Below, piece after piece: positions 7,437 to 16,034 of a stretch of DNA of 39,617 bases. The notes beneath the pieces are model-generated. The model was not told the origin of the DNA, did no database searches, and saw nothing but the letters and a program-made list of their open reading frames with translations. A program made the position numbers and the translations under genes. Source of the stretch: Pseudomonadota bacterium (GTDB lineage Bacteria > Myxococcota_A > UBA9042 > GCA-2863065); contig SXOO01000180.1 of assembly GCA_005776725.1 (NCBI GenBank), forward strand, positions 1 to 39,617, written 5' to 3'. How positions within the stretch are numbered: the first letter of the stretch is position 1; each line of letters begins with the position of its first letter.

Positions 7437-9122
7437 ATGCGCGGCGTGACCGAGCCGGCCAAGCAGGCGGCGACCCCACAGCATTATCTCATCATGGCGG
7501 TGAGCCTGGCGCTCGCCGCGCTCCACACCGTCTTGTTCGTGGCCGAGGTGCGCCGGGGGGGCAACGCCGTGGCGCTCTTCGCGTTCGGCGTAGCCATGAT
7601 CACGGACGTCGCGGCCCTCTTGACGTTGCTGTTCACGCGGTCGTTGCGCGCCACCGGCTACGTCCTGGTGTTGGGGCTCAGCGCCGAGGTCGTGCTCAGC
7701 GGGATCGCGGGCGGCGGCCTGCGTAGCGCCTCGATGCCCATCATTGCTGCGATCCCACTGCTCGCAACGTTCGTGGGCGGGCGCGTCGCCGGTGTTACGT
7801 GCGCGGCGGCCTTGGCGGGATACGCGACCCTCCTGTACGCCTTCGACGACATCCTGATGCGCACCGGGACTCTCCCGGCAAGCGAGAGCCTAGGAGCCAC
7901 GGCCTTCGGTCTCATCGTGACCCTGGTTCTCGTTGGCGCGCTGGCCTATGCGCTGCAGGGCGAGAGCGCCAGTGCGCAAGAGGAGCTGGAGCGGAGCGAG
8001 CGCCGCTTCCGGCTGCTGGGCCAGCACACGGCAGACGTGGTCTTCGTTCACGATGCGGAGGGTGTGATCCTCGACGTCAACGACCGCGCGGTCGAGGGGC
8101 TCGGGATAGGTCGGGCGGCGCTGGTGTTGGGCGGCGTCCAGAGCTTCGAACGGGGCCCCAACTATCTCGCGGCGCTTCGTGGCATGGAGGACCGCCGCGT
8201 CTTGGCCCTCGAGAGGACATACCGGCGCCCCGACGGCTCGGAGTTTCCTGTGGACGTCAGAGTGAGCCGCTTCGATGGAGAGGGACGGAAGCTGTTCCTG
8301 GCGTCGGCCCGCGATGTCTCCGGGCGACACGACGCGGAGATCGCCCTGCGGATGGCGAAGGAGGAGGCTGAGCGCGCCAATAAAGCGAAGTCACGGTTCC
8401 TGGCCAACCTGAGCCACGAGATGCGGACACCACTCAACACGATTATCGGGTTCGCGCGGGTCTTGCATCGCGGCACCTTCGGCCCGCTGGCCGCCCAGCA
8501 GGAGCGCTTCGTGGGGAATATCCTCGAGGCGGGGGAGCACATGCTGACGCTGGTCAACAACCTCCTCGACTACCGGCGGCTAGAAGAGGGTCACTCCTCG
8601 GTCGAGCTGGAACCCTTGGCGGTGCAGCAGGCCCTAGGCGAGGCGCTCACACTCGTACGGGGCATCGTGGACGAGCGACGTCACTCCCTGCACACCACGC
8701 TCCCGGAGGACCTCCCGCGCGTTATCGCCGACCGGCAGGCCCTGGTTCGCATCTTGACCAACCTACTCACCAACGCCTGCAAGTACACGGATGACCACGG
8801 CACCATCACGGTGTCGGCGACGTCGGACGACGACACCGTCACGGTCGCGGTGAGCGATACGGGGATCGGAATCGCCCCGTCGGACCACGAGCGCGTCTTC
8901 AACTACTTCGAACAGGTGAACAACCGCCTGGCGAAGCGCAGCGCTGGGAGCGGGGTCGGCCTCGCGCTCAGTCGGCAGCTAGCGCGACGCCTCGGAGGCG
9001 ACATTCGCGTCGAGAGCCAGCTCGGCCACGGTAGTACCTTCCGCCTTACTCTCGGGAGGGCCGATCCCCCCATGATGGTGTCTGGTCCTTCCCGAAGGGT
9101 GTCGCAGGTAGTCACGCCATGA
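7437..9122 (+). CDS. Membrane PAS sensor histidine kinase
   Basis: A 561-residue sensor kinase. About six hydrophobic segments (roughly residues 15-175) form the input region, followed by a short coiled linker, a PAS domain (about 190-305), HisKA with FLANLSHEMRTPLN (phospho-acceptor His327) and a HATPase_c domain with N-box LTNACKYT, DTGIGI, YFEQV and GSGVGLAL. All catalytic boxes are intact. The frame is open far upstream (to 7029) but that part is low-quality coding; ATG 7437 begins just before the first membrane helix, and GTG 7377 is an alternative. The stop overlaps the start of the next gene by 4 bp (ATGA), so the two kinases are translationally coupled. The signal sensed by the membrane region is unknown. 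Confidence 0.9.
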   Translation: MRGVTEPAKQAATPQHYLIMAVSLALAALHTVLFVAEVRRGGNAVALFAFGVAMITDVAALLTLLFTRSLRATGYVLVLGLSAEVVLSGIAGGGLRSASMPIIAAIPLLATFVGGRVAGVTCAAALAGYATLLYAFDDILMRTGTLPASESLGATAFGLIVTLVLVGALAYALQGESASAQEELERSERRFRLLGQHTADVVFVHDAEGVILDVNDRAVEGLGIGRAALVLGGVQSFERGPNYLAALRGMEDRRVLALERTYRRPDGSEFPVDVRVSRFDGEGRKLFLASARDVSGRHDAEIALRMAKEEAERANKAKSRFLANLSHEMRTPLNTIIGFARVLHRGTFGPLAAQQERFVGNILEAGEHMLTLVNNLLDYRRLEEGHSSVELEPLAVQQALGEALTLVRGIVDERRHSLHTTLPEDLPRVIADRQALVRILTNLLTNACKYTDDHGTITVSATSDDDTVTVAVSDTGIGIAPSDHERVFNYFEQVNNRLAKRSAGSGVGLALSRQLARRLGGDIRVESQLGHGSTFRLTLGRADPPMMVSGPSRRVSQVVTP

Positions 9123-10369
9123 GCATCGGCCACGAAGAACCGCAGGGTACGGCCGACTACCTACCCGAGCCACTCCGCCGGCCTGCGGAGCGCCTCGATA
9201 CCGCCCCGCGTGTCCTGGTCGTTGACGACAAGGCGCACAACCGCCAGCTGCTCTGGGCGATCCTGGTGCCCGAGGGCTACGAGGTGATGGAGGCGGCGGA
9301 CGGCGAGACGGCGATCGAGATCTTGACCCACAAGCGCGTGGACCTGGTGCTCCTCGACGTGATGTTGCCGGGAATGGACGGCATCGAGACCTGCAGAGTG
9401 ATCCGCCGCAAGCTCGGGATGCTGGCACTTCCAGTGATTTTTGTGACGGCCCTCTCGGATCGGCTCTCGCGGCTCCGTGGGCAAGCGGCCGGCGGCGACG
9501 AGTTCCTGTCGAAACCCATCGACGAGGTGGAGCTGCTGCTGCGCGTTCGAACGCTGCTCCGCGCAAAAGCCTACCACGACGGTCGGGAGCTGCGGAGCGC
9601 CCAGCTGTCGACGGAGCTCGAGAGCCTCCGCGACCAGCTGGTTCACGTTGAGCGCCTTGCCACCCTCGGCACTCTGGCGGGCGGCGTGGGCCACGAACTG
9701 AACAACGTCCTGACGGTCTTCCTCGGCACGCTGCACTTCCTCCGGGAGCGGACGGCCCAGGGCCTGCCCGCTCGAGAACGAGACGTGGAGCAGCTTGGCC
9801 GTGTGGCCGAGCACATCGCGACGCACGCTCGCCATCTCTTGAGCCTGGCGCGCCCGGGTCCCGACTTCGCTGAGCGAGTGAACCTCTGCGAGATCATCGA
9901 GTCGACTGCCCGCATGCTGACCCTGTCCGGACGTACGCGGCAGGTGGGCGTGCGTCTCGACCTCCCCGACTCCGCGCTCTGGGTAAGCGTGAACCGCGTC
10001 CGAATCGAACAGGTGCTCGTGAACTTGATCGCCAACGCGGCGGACGCCGTCCATGAGGCCCAGAGGGGTCGAGCCATGCTGGAAGCGGTGCCCGACGGGA
10101 CCATCCTCATTTCGGCGGGGAGGCTGGGCGCTGGCCGAGTGAGGTGCGCGGTGGTGGACAACGGGACCGGTATCCCAGCAGACCGGCTCTCCGACATCTT
10201 CCAGGCCTACTACACCACCAAGCCGCCCGAGTCGGGCACCGGGCTCGGCCTGCCCGTGGTGAAGCGTATCGTCGAGTCGTACTCAGGCTCGCTGACCGTC
10301 GCGAGCGAGATGGGCCGCGGCTCCACCTTTTCGTTCGACCTCCCGCTGGACGAAGAACCGGTGCAGTGA
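9119..10369 (+). CDS. Receiver-histidine kinase hybrid protein
   Basis: A 416-residue soluble protein with a receiver domain first (about residues 30-150; VLVVDDK, phospho-acceptor Asp80 in LLDVMLPGMDG, conserved Lys in LSKP), a coiled-coil-like linker, then a HisKA-type dimerisation domain with LAGGVGHELNN (His192) and HATPase_c with NLIANAADAV, DNGTGIP and GTGLGLPVV. The upstream membrane kinase probably phosphorylates Asp80, which would tune the attached kinase. There is no DNA-binding or enzymatic output domain in either protein, so the signal must pass to a partner encoded elsewhere. It overlaps the previous gene by 4 bp. The DNA after it has a GC hairpin at 10470-10489. Confidence 0.9.
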   Translation: MSIGHEEPQGTADYLPEPLRRPAERLDTAPRVLVVDDKAHNRQLLWAILVPEGYEVMEAADGETAIEILTHKRVDLVLLDVMLPGMDGIETCRVIRRKLGMLALPVIFVTALSDRLSRLRGQAAGGDEFLSKPIDEVELLLRVRTLLRAKAYHDGRELRSAQLSTELESLRDQLVHVERLATLGTLAGGVGHELNNVLTVFLGTLHFLRERTAQGLPARERDVEQLGRVAEHIATHARHLLSLARPGPDFAERVNLCEIIESTARMLTLSGRTRQVGVRLDLPDSALWVSVNRVRIEQVLVNLIANAADAVHEAQRGRAMLEAVPDGTILISAGRLGAGRVRCAVVDNGTGIPADRLSDIFQAYYTTKPPESGTGLGLPVVKRIVESYSGSLTVASEMGRGSTFSFDLPLDEEPVQ

Positions 10370-10469
10370 ACGTCGCCCCGCTCGGGTGAGCAGCGCGACG
10401 CGACCGCGTGCCCGAGCTATGTTGAGGTCGTCCTTCCGAGCCATCGCTCGACGCGGGCGAGGCGGGGCA

Positions 10470-10489
10470 CGGGGGCGCATCAGCCCCCG
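10470..10489. terminator. GC hairpin after the kinase pair
   Basis: CGGGGGC (10470-10476) pairs perfectly with GCCCCCG (10483-10489) around a 6-nt loop, 100 bp after the stop of the second kinase. No U-run follows, so termination is only a guess. The remainder of the 10370-10634 gap holds no supported gene; GGAACT near 10547 resembles half of an ECF-type promoter but has no convincing partner. Confidence 0.3.
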
Positions 10490-10634
10490 CCGCAGATTGC
10501 GAATCGCGGATCAACGTGGATTAACGACGTGCCTCCGGACAGGTTGGGAACTCTTTCAGGTGGGTCGCCCGTTTCAAACTCCACGCTGGCGCACGTCTCC
10601 CGATCGCCGTCGGGACCCCGCCGCGAGGAGCCGT

Positions 10635-13022
10635 ATGCGAAGTGCCTTCCTTATCGCGGCCGCGACCGTTGCGGTCACTGCGACAGCGTTCGCGTTTCGA
10701 ATCGAGCCCACGGTGACGGAGCCCGAAGCCCCGCGCTTGCGGCCGACCCGCGCCAGGCCTCCCGTGCGTGCGACCACGGCGCCCCCCGTCCCACGTTGGA
10801 CCCGCCCGCACATCTCAACCGCGCTGGCCGCGGTGCCTCGGCGACTGGGCGTCGTGGACGAGCCCGTCCTCGCACAGCTCCCTGCGGACACCGCGTTCGT
10901 CGGGGCGGTGGAGAACGCCGGCGATGCTTTGAGGTCGATTGGGACAGAGCAGCTGCTTGCCACGTTCTGCACCGGCGCCGCGACGCAGGTGCACGGAAGC
11001 TCGTGCCGCGGCGACCTTGGGGACGTGGAGAAGTGGCTCGACGGGCTGCCGGGGGTCGAGCTCTTCGATCCTGAGAGCTGGGGAGGCACTGGCGTCGACC
11101 TCGAGGGGTCGGGTGGACTCGCCATCGTCGGCTTCGGCGAAGACGCGGTGCTCGTTTTGTTTGCCACCATCGCCGACCACGACGCGTTCCGACGGTCGGT
11201 GGAAGCCCTGTTCGCCACCCGCGATCAGGCGTTGGACGTGCGCGAGGTGCTGGGACCCGAGTCGGACGTGGCTCCCGGCGAGATCGCCGAGCCCGCGCCG
11301 AGCGAGGCGGCCCCCGCGCTGGTACTCACGCCCACGGACGAGAACGGCGAGCCGGATCTCAGCCCGGGTGTGGCCGTGGTGGTGCGAGGCAACCGCGCCT
11401 TCGTAGTCGCTCGGCTCGACAATCGCGACGCCGTCCTCGGTCGCGCCGAGCAGATCGCCCTGCAAGGACCCGAGGACGCCCTCATCTCGGACAGCAACGC
11501 GACGCACCTGATCGACCGTTTGGAGCTGGGCTCGGACGCCGTCGGCTACTTGAACGTGCGCGCGCTCGTGGCCGGGGTCAACGCCGAGCTGGATCGGGAG
11601 ACCCAAGCCAAGCGGGAAGCTCTCGAGAACGGCGAGTGGGACGAGATGGACCGCGGGTGGCGGGAGGGCCAGCTGAACGAGCTGGAGGCGGCGCGCCTCT
11701 TCGTGGACGGGCTGCTGGGCAGCGTCACGGGCGCTGCGCTCGGGCTCAACCTCGCAGACGGGAAGGTGGAGCTGGAGGCGGTGCTGGACCTGGAGCCGGG
11801 CTCCGTGTTGGGGCGTCTCGCGGGGAGCCGGCGGTCCACGACCATCCGCGCCATCATGCCCGGGGCGCCACTCTTTCTGCTCGATGCGGCCTTGGATGTG
11901 GCCACGGTGCGCTCACTCACGGAGCAGACCTTCAACATCGTCGGCGCGGACTTCAAGCAGGCCATGGCGCTGGCCCAGGCCACAGCGGGCTTCTCCGGAG
12001 ACCCCTTCGCCCTCTTCACCGGCGAGTTCTCTCTCGCCTTCAGCCCCGCCGAGGCGCGTGAGGCGCCGGATGGCCCGGACTTCATGCCGTTCGAGATGAC
12101 CGCTGTGGTCGATGTCACGAACCCGCTCCAAGCGCAGGCCGTGCTGGATAGACTCGGCGGTCTGGCGACCTTGGCCGGACTGGGCGAGTACGACGCGCCC
12201 AGCAAGGGGTTGCTGCTCAAGGCACCCTACATCCCGCCGTTTCGCTTCGCCATCGCGCGACGGGCCTTGATCGTCAGCACGAGCGCCGAGGCGATCCAAC
12301 GCGCGCTCTCGGGCGCCGGCGGAGACCTGGCGACGGAGGTGGACCCCGCCCTCGGGAACTACCTGCCGACGTACGGCCAGTCGGGCAGCTTCTTCCTCGA
12401 CGCGGGGATGTTCAGCCTAGAGCAGCGTATGGGCTTCGACCCGTCGTCCCCGCCAGCGCCGGAGGGCCCTGGCGAGAGCTTGGAGTTGCAGCAAGCGCGA
12501 GCCGAGGTGGCCGCGTTGTCGCGCAAGCTCTGGGACGAACCCGCCGAGATACGACGCGAGCTGGCTGCAGAGCGCGCGAGGCTCGCCGGAGCCTTCGGTC
12601 TTCGCGCTGTCCCGGAGGAGAGCGGTCTCCGAGTCCGGGCCGGATGGGTGTTCCGTGCGGGCTCACTCGCGCAGGTGCTCGATCGAATGAGTCAGATCGA
12701 CGTGGCAGAGCAGGCCACCTGGCACGAAGACGCGGCGCTCCGCGAGGCACACACGGCGGCGCAGGAACGCCTCAACATCCTCCTCGCAGGCGCAGCGCCG
12801 CTCCTACCCGTTCCAATCGACGAGGTGCTCCTCGATGTGGAAGCCTCGACCGAAGAGGTCACCGAGGAGCCGGAGGGGGTCATTGATCCCGAGGCCGTGC
12901 CGGAGCCGGAGGTGGCCCTTGATCCCGAGGCCATGCTGGTGGTGCCGAGCGAAGCCCCAGCGGACGAGCCCACCGCGCCACCAGCCGACGTGCTGATAGC
13001 GCCGTCCCGTGGCCCCGAGTAG
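10635..13022 (+). CDS. Large exported protein of unknown function (DUF3352-like features)
   Basis: A 795-residue protein with a hydrophobic N-terminal signal/anchor (RSAFLIAAATVAVTATAFAF) and a Pro/Arg-rich linker. The body has the feel of DUF3352-type exported proteins: LPADTAFVGAVEN near residue 80 and repeated alpha/beta units, with a C-terminal acidic Pro/Glu-rich tail carrying IDPEAVPEPEVALDPEAM. Only two cysteines are apparent in the mature part, close together. ATG 10635 was chosen for GAGGAG 4 nt upstream and the signal peptide; the frame is open to 10386. It lies between the two-component pair and the permease but is separated from both by gaps, so no partner is implied. I would call it hypothetical; the DUF3352 resemblance is weak. 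Confidence 0.75.
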   Translation: MRSAFLIAAATVAVTATAFAFRIEPTVTEPEAPRLRPTRARPPVRATTAPPVPRWTRPHISTALAAVPRRLGVVDEPVLAQLPADTAFVGAVENAGDALRSIGTEQLLATFCTGAATQVHGSSCRGDLGDVEKWLDGLPGVELFDPESWGGTGVDLEGSGGLAIVGFGEDAVLVLFATIADHDAFRRSVEALFATRDQALDVREVLGPESDVAPGEIAEPAPSEAAPALVLTPTDENGEPDLSPGVAVVVRGNRAFVVARLDNRDAVLGRAEQIALQGPEDALISDSNATHLIDRLELGSDAVGYLNVRALVAGVNAELDRETQAKREALENGEWDEMDRGWREGQLNELEAARLFVDGLLGSVTGAALGLNLADGKVELEAVLDLEPGSVLGRLAGSRRSTTIRAIMPGAPLFLLDAALDVATVRSLTEQTFNIVGADFKQAMALAQATAGFSGDPFALFTGEFSLAFSPAEAREAPDGPDFMPFEMTAVVDVTNPLQAQAVLDRLGGLATLAGLGEYDAPSKGLLLKAPYIPPFRFAIARRALIVSTSAEAIQRALSGAGGDLATEVDPALGNYLPTYGQSGSFFLDAGMFSLEQRMGFDPSSPPAPEGPGESLELQQARAEVAALSRKLWDEPAEIRRELAAERARLAGAFGLRAVPEESGLRVRAGWVFRAGSLAQVLDRMSQIDVAEQATWHEDAALREAHTAAQERLNILLAGAAPLLPVPIDEVLLDVEASTEEVTEEPEGVIDPEAVPEPEVALDPEAMLVVPSEAPADEPTAPPADVLIAPSRGPE

Positions 13023-13078
13023 TCACGGGAAGCACATGAGGCTGGCCGGGGCCAGGATCCGGGAGTAGTCTCCGCGCC

Positions 13079-14269
13079 ATGTTGGCCTACCTGGCCGCGG
13101 TACTGAACGTCTTCCTCGAGCTGGCCCCGTGGCTCCTCGTAGGACTCGCCGTCGCGGGAGCATTGCACGTGCTGCTCCCCGAGGGCTTTGTCGCGCGCAA
13201 CCTGCGCGGAGCCGGTGGCGTTGTACGCGCGGTGGCAATCGGAGTGCCGCTGCCCCTTTGCTCCTGCGGAGTGATCCCGGCTGGCCTCGGCCTCCGCCGT
13301 GACGGCGCCAGCGACGGCGCCACGGTGGCGTTCCTCATCAGCACCCCGCAGACCGGCGTGGACTCCGTCTTGGTCTCCAGCGGATTCCTGGGCTGGCCCT
13401 TCGCGATCTTCAAAGTGCTCAGCGCCGCGGTCCTTGGCCTCGTAGGCGGACTCGCAACGGAGCGCTGGGGCGGGAGCGGGGCACCAGCCGCGGCCCCGCT
13501 TGCCACGTCCCACACACGGCGCACCTGGCGCGACGGGGTGAGCCACGCGCTCGAGGTGCTGGATCCCATCGCGGTGTGGCTCGTCGTGGGTGTGTTGCTC
13601 TCGGCCGCGATCACCGTGTTCGTGCCGCGCGACGTCATGGCGGGCATGGGCGGAGCGGGCACCGCCCTCGCGTACGTGGTGGTCCTGGCGATCTCCGTCC
13701 CGCTCTACGTGTGCGCCACGGCCTCCGTGCCAATCGCAGCGTCGCTCATCGGCGCAGGGTTTCCCCCCGGAGCCGCCCTCGTGTTCCTGGTTGCCGGCCC
13801 CGCCACCAACGCAGCGACAGTGGGCGCCGTCTACCGGGCCTTTGGCGGTCGAACCTTCGCGATCTACCTCGGGACCATCGTCTTTGGCAGCCTCGCGCTC
13901 GGCGTTTCTTTCGACGGCGTGGTGCCCGTTTCGACCGCCGACTGCTGCGTCCCCGGTCACGCCCACGGGCCCTCGTTCTTGGACGGCGCCGCTGCGACGA
14001 TCCTGCTAGGGCTCCTGCTTCGTCCCACGGTCACACGGCTCCTCAGGAAGACCGCGCCCACCGCCGCCACGAGGCACATCGAGGTCGGCGTGGACGGGAT
14101 GAACTGCGGAGGGTGCGTCAACTCGCTCGAGGGCAAGCTGCTGGCCCTCCCCGGTGTCACCACCGTGAAGGTGTGGCTCACCCCCATGGGCGGCGCCAGC
14201 GTGAGCGGCGACGTCTCCGAGGAGCAGGTCCGGGCCGCGATCCGGGAGGCCGGGTACTCGCCCCGATGA
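13079..14269 (+). CDS. Permease (ArsP/SO_0444-type) with C-terminal HMA domain
   Basis: A 396-residue transporter with about eight membrane helices in two related halves. The first half carries PLPLCSCGVIPAGL (Cys61 and Cys63) and the second PLYVCATASVP followed by AGPATNAA, the hallmarks of the DUF318/ArsP superfamily, whose members export methylated arsenicals or, in the SO_0444 group, are linked to copper/zinc efflux. A heavy-metal-associated domain closes the protein (about 330-396) with GMNCGGC (Cys343, Cys346), which would capture a soft metal ion and hand it to the pore. A CC-x-H-x-H stretch (CCVPGHAHG) precedes it. The stop overlaps the start of the kinase gene (ATGA). A metal substrate is likely; which one is not visible. 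Confidence 0.88.
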   Translation: MLAYLAAVLNVFLELAPWLLVGLAVAGALHVLLPEGFVARNLRGAGGVVRAVAIGVPLPLCSCGVIPAGLGLRRDGASDGATVAFLISTPQTGVDSVLVSSGFLGWPFAIFKVLSAAVLGLVGGLATERWGGSGAPAAAPLATSHTRRTWRDGVSHALEVLDPIAVWLVVGVLLSAAITVFVPRDVMAGMGGAGTALAYVVVLAISVPLYVCATASVPIAASLIGAGFPPGAALVFLVAGPATNAATVGAVYRAFGGRTFAIYLGTIVFGSLALGVSFDGVVPVSTADCCVPGHAHGPSFLDGAAATILLGLLLRPTVTRLLRKTAPTAATRHIEVGVDGMNCGGCVNSLEGKLLALPGVTTVKVWLTPMGGASVSGDVSEEQVRAAIREAGYSPR

Positions 14270-15987
14270 GCGCTCCAGCGTTTCCGCAACCCTTCGGTCG
14301 CTACCTCCTGGACGCCAAGCTCGCGGCGGGCGGCATGGGCGAGGTGTTCCTGGCGCGCATGGCCGGGCCCGCAGGGTTCGAAAAGCGCGTCGTGATCAAG
14401 CGCGTGCTGCCGCACCTCGCGGAGTCGGCGGAGTTCGTGGAGCGGTTCCTCGATGAGGGTCGACTCGTCGTGAGGCTGTCGCACGGGAACATCGCCCAGG
14501 TGCTGGATATGGGCGAGGTCGCCGGCCAGTACTTCATGGCCATCGAGCACGTCGATGGGCTCGACCTTCGGGAGCTCCTGCGGCGCCTCGGCAAGCAGCG
14601 GCTACCGGTGCCGATCGTGCTCGCCGTCATCGCCGAGGTGGCAAAGGGGCTCGACTACGCGCACGGGCGGGTGGATGAAAACGGCCGGAACCTCGGGATC
14701 ATCCATCGAGACGTGTCGCCGTCGAACGTCGTGATCTCGAAGTCGGGCGACGTGAAGCTCCTCGACTTCGGCATCGCCGTTGCTAATGACCGCAAGGTGC
14801 AGTCGATCTCGGGCACGTTGCACGGCAAGTTCCTCTACATGTCGCCCGAGCAGGCGGCTGGGCGCACCCTCGACCGCCGCAGCGACGTGTTCTCGCTCGG
14901 AACCGTGGCCTACGAGCTGCTCACCGGGGTCAGGGGCTTCGAAGGGGGCAGCGACCTGGCCACGTTGGAGCGGATCCGCGCCGCGAACCACACGCCCGTA
15001 CGTGAAGAGCGGCCCGACCTGGACGCCGCGGTAGCGGGGATCGTGGAGCGCTGCCTCGAGCTCGATCCCGCGCGGCGGTTCCAGACCGCGCAGGAGGTGG
15101 TCCGCGCGATCATGGAGCACTTCCTGGAGGCGCGGATCGTCGTGTCGCACGGCGATATCGCCGCGGCGCTCGCGCCGCATCTCTCGGTGCGCGCTCCGAC
15201 CGCACCGGTGACGGTTGACGACGCGTTCAACCGTGAGCTCGAAGCCCTGCTCGGCGAGGGCAGTCCACGGAAGAACGTCACCCAGGCGGCGCCGCGGCCC
15301 CACGTCGCTGGAACGATCAGCGAGTCGCGCCCCATCACGGCAACGGGCCAGGCCCCGGTGGTCGACTCCGCGGTCCCCCGCTCCAGCCGGAACCGCATCC
15401 TCATCGCGGCCATCACGCTCCTCGTGGGGGTGTTGGTCACGTTGAATCTGACCATGCTCAGCGAGCTCCGCGACCGGGGCACCGAGCGCGTCGCTGTGGC
15501 CCCGGAGCCCGAAGTCTCGGAGGTCTCCAAGGACCTGCCCCCGCGCCGGCCGATCGACGAGATGGCCGAGACAGAACGACGCACTTTGGCCCCTGAGCGG
15601 GTCGAACCCCTCGAGGTCGCGCCTCGAGTCGTGGCAGCGCCGCTGCCCCCCAGCCGTCTGCTCGCGGAAGAGGGGGCGCCGCGTCTTCCTCGGCGCGAGC
15701 CAGACAACCCGCCGCAGCACAAGAAGCGACCGGTCACTCCCCTCCCCGTGCCGGAGCCGGCGCCGATGATGGTCGGTGAGGTCAAGTTCAGGGTGAGCCC
15801 CGCCGCCGCGTCGATCCGCATCGACGGGAACCCGATCGCGAATACGGGGAAGACCATCGTCCGCGAGCTGAAGGTTGGGCAACACTCCATCGTCGCGACG
15901 TGGAATGGCAAGGAGGTGAGCAGGTCGTTCGAGATACGGCCCGGGCCACCCGCGACAAACCTGGGGAATATCGATGTCTCCCGGTGA
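14266..15987 (+). CDS. Transmembrane Ser/Thr protein kinase with PEGA-like C-terminus
   Basis: A 573-residue Hanks-type kinase. The kinase domain (about 11-285) has a Gly-rich loop (AAGGMGEVF), Lys45 in VVIKRV, catalytic HRDVSPSNV (Asp149), DFG (Asp167) and YMSPEQ, all intact. A Pro-rich juxtamembrane part leads to one transmembrane helix (about 378-400) and an extracytoplasmic region with a PEGA-like beta module near the end (VSPAAASIRIDGNPI). It is an inside-kinase, outside-sensor arrangement, as in many myxobacterial kinases. ATG 14266 overlaps the permease stop, so the pair is translationally coupled; the FHA sigma-54 activator starts 47 bp downstream and is a natural target because FHA domains bind phosphothreonine. 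Confidence 0.93.
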   Translation: MSAPAFPQPFGRYLLDAKLAAGGMGEVFLARMAGPAGFEKRVVIKRVLPHLAESAEFVERFLDEGRLVVRLSHGNIAQVLDMGEVAGQYFMAIEHVDGLDLRELLRRLGKQRLPVPIVLAVIAEVAKGLDYAHGRVDENGRNLGIIHRDVSPSNVVISKSGDVKLLDFGIAVANDRKVQSISGTLHGKFLYMSPEQAAGRTLDRRSDVFSLGTVAYELLTGVRGFEGGSDLATLERIRAANHTPVREERPDLDAAVAGIVERCLELDPARRFQTAQEVVRAIMEHFLEARIVVSHGDIAAALAPHLSVRAPTAPVTVDDAFNRELEALLGEGSPRKNVTQAAPRPHVAGTISESRPITATGQAPVVDSAVPRSSRNRILIAAITLLVGVLVTLNLTMLSELRDRGTERVAVAPEPEVSEVSKDLPPRRPIDEMAETERRTLAPERVEPLEVAPRVVAAPLPPSRLLAEEGAPRLPRREPDNPPQHKKRPVTPLPVPEPAPMMVGEVKFRVSPAAASIRIDGNPIANTGKTIVRELKVGQHSIVATWNGKEVSRSFEIRPGPPATNLGNIDVSR

Positions 15988-16034
15988 GGCCCCCCGTCTG
16001 GACGCCTGAGGCGTTCCCGCGCATCCTTCGGGCC

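Noticed and set aside
12718..12732. TGGCAC start of a sigma-54 promoter
   Set aside because: The required TTGC/A element is absent at the right spacing; the same check failed for TGGCAC at 4179 and 30200.
12692..13966. 424-residue reverse open frame over the exported protein end and permease
   Set aside because: The permease in the forward frame has clear membrane helices and CSC/HMA motifs; the reverse frame is low-complexity.
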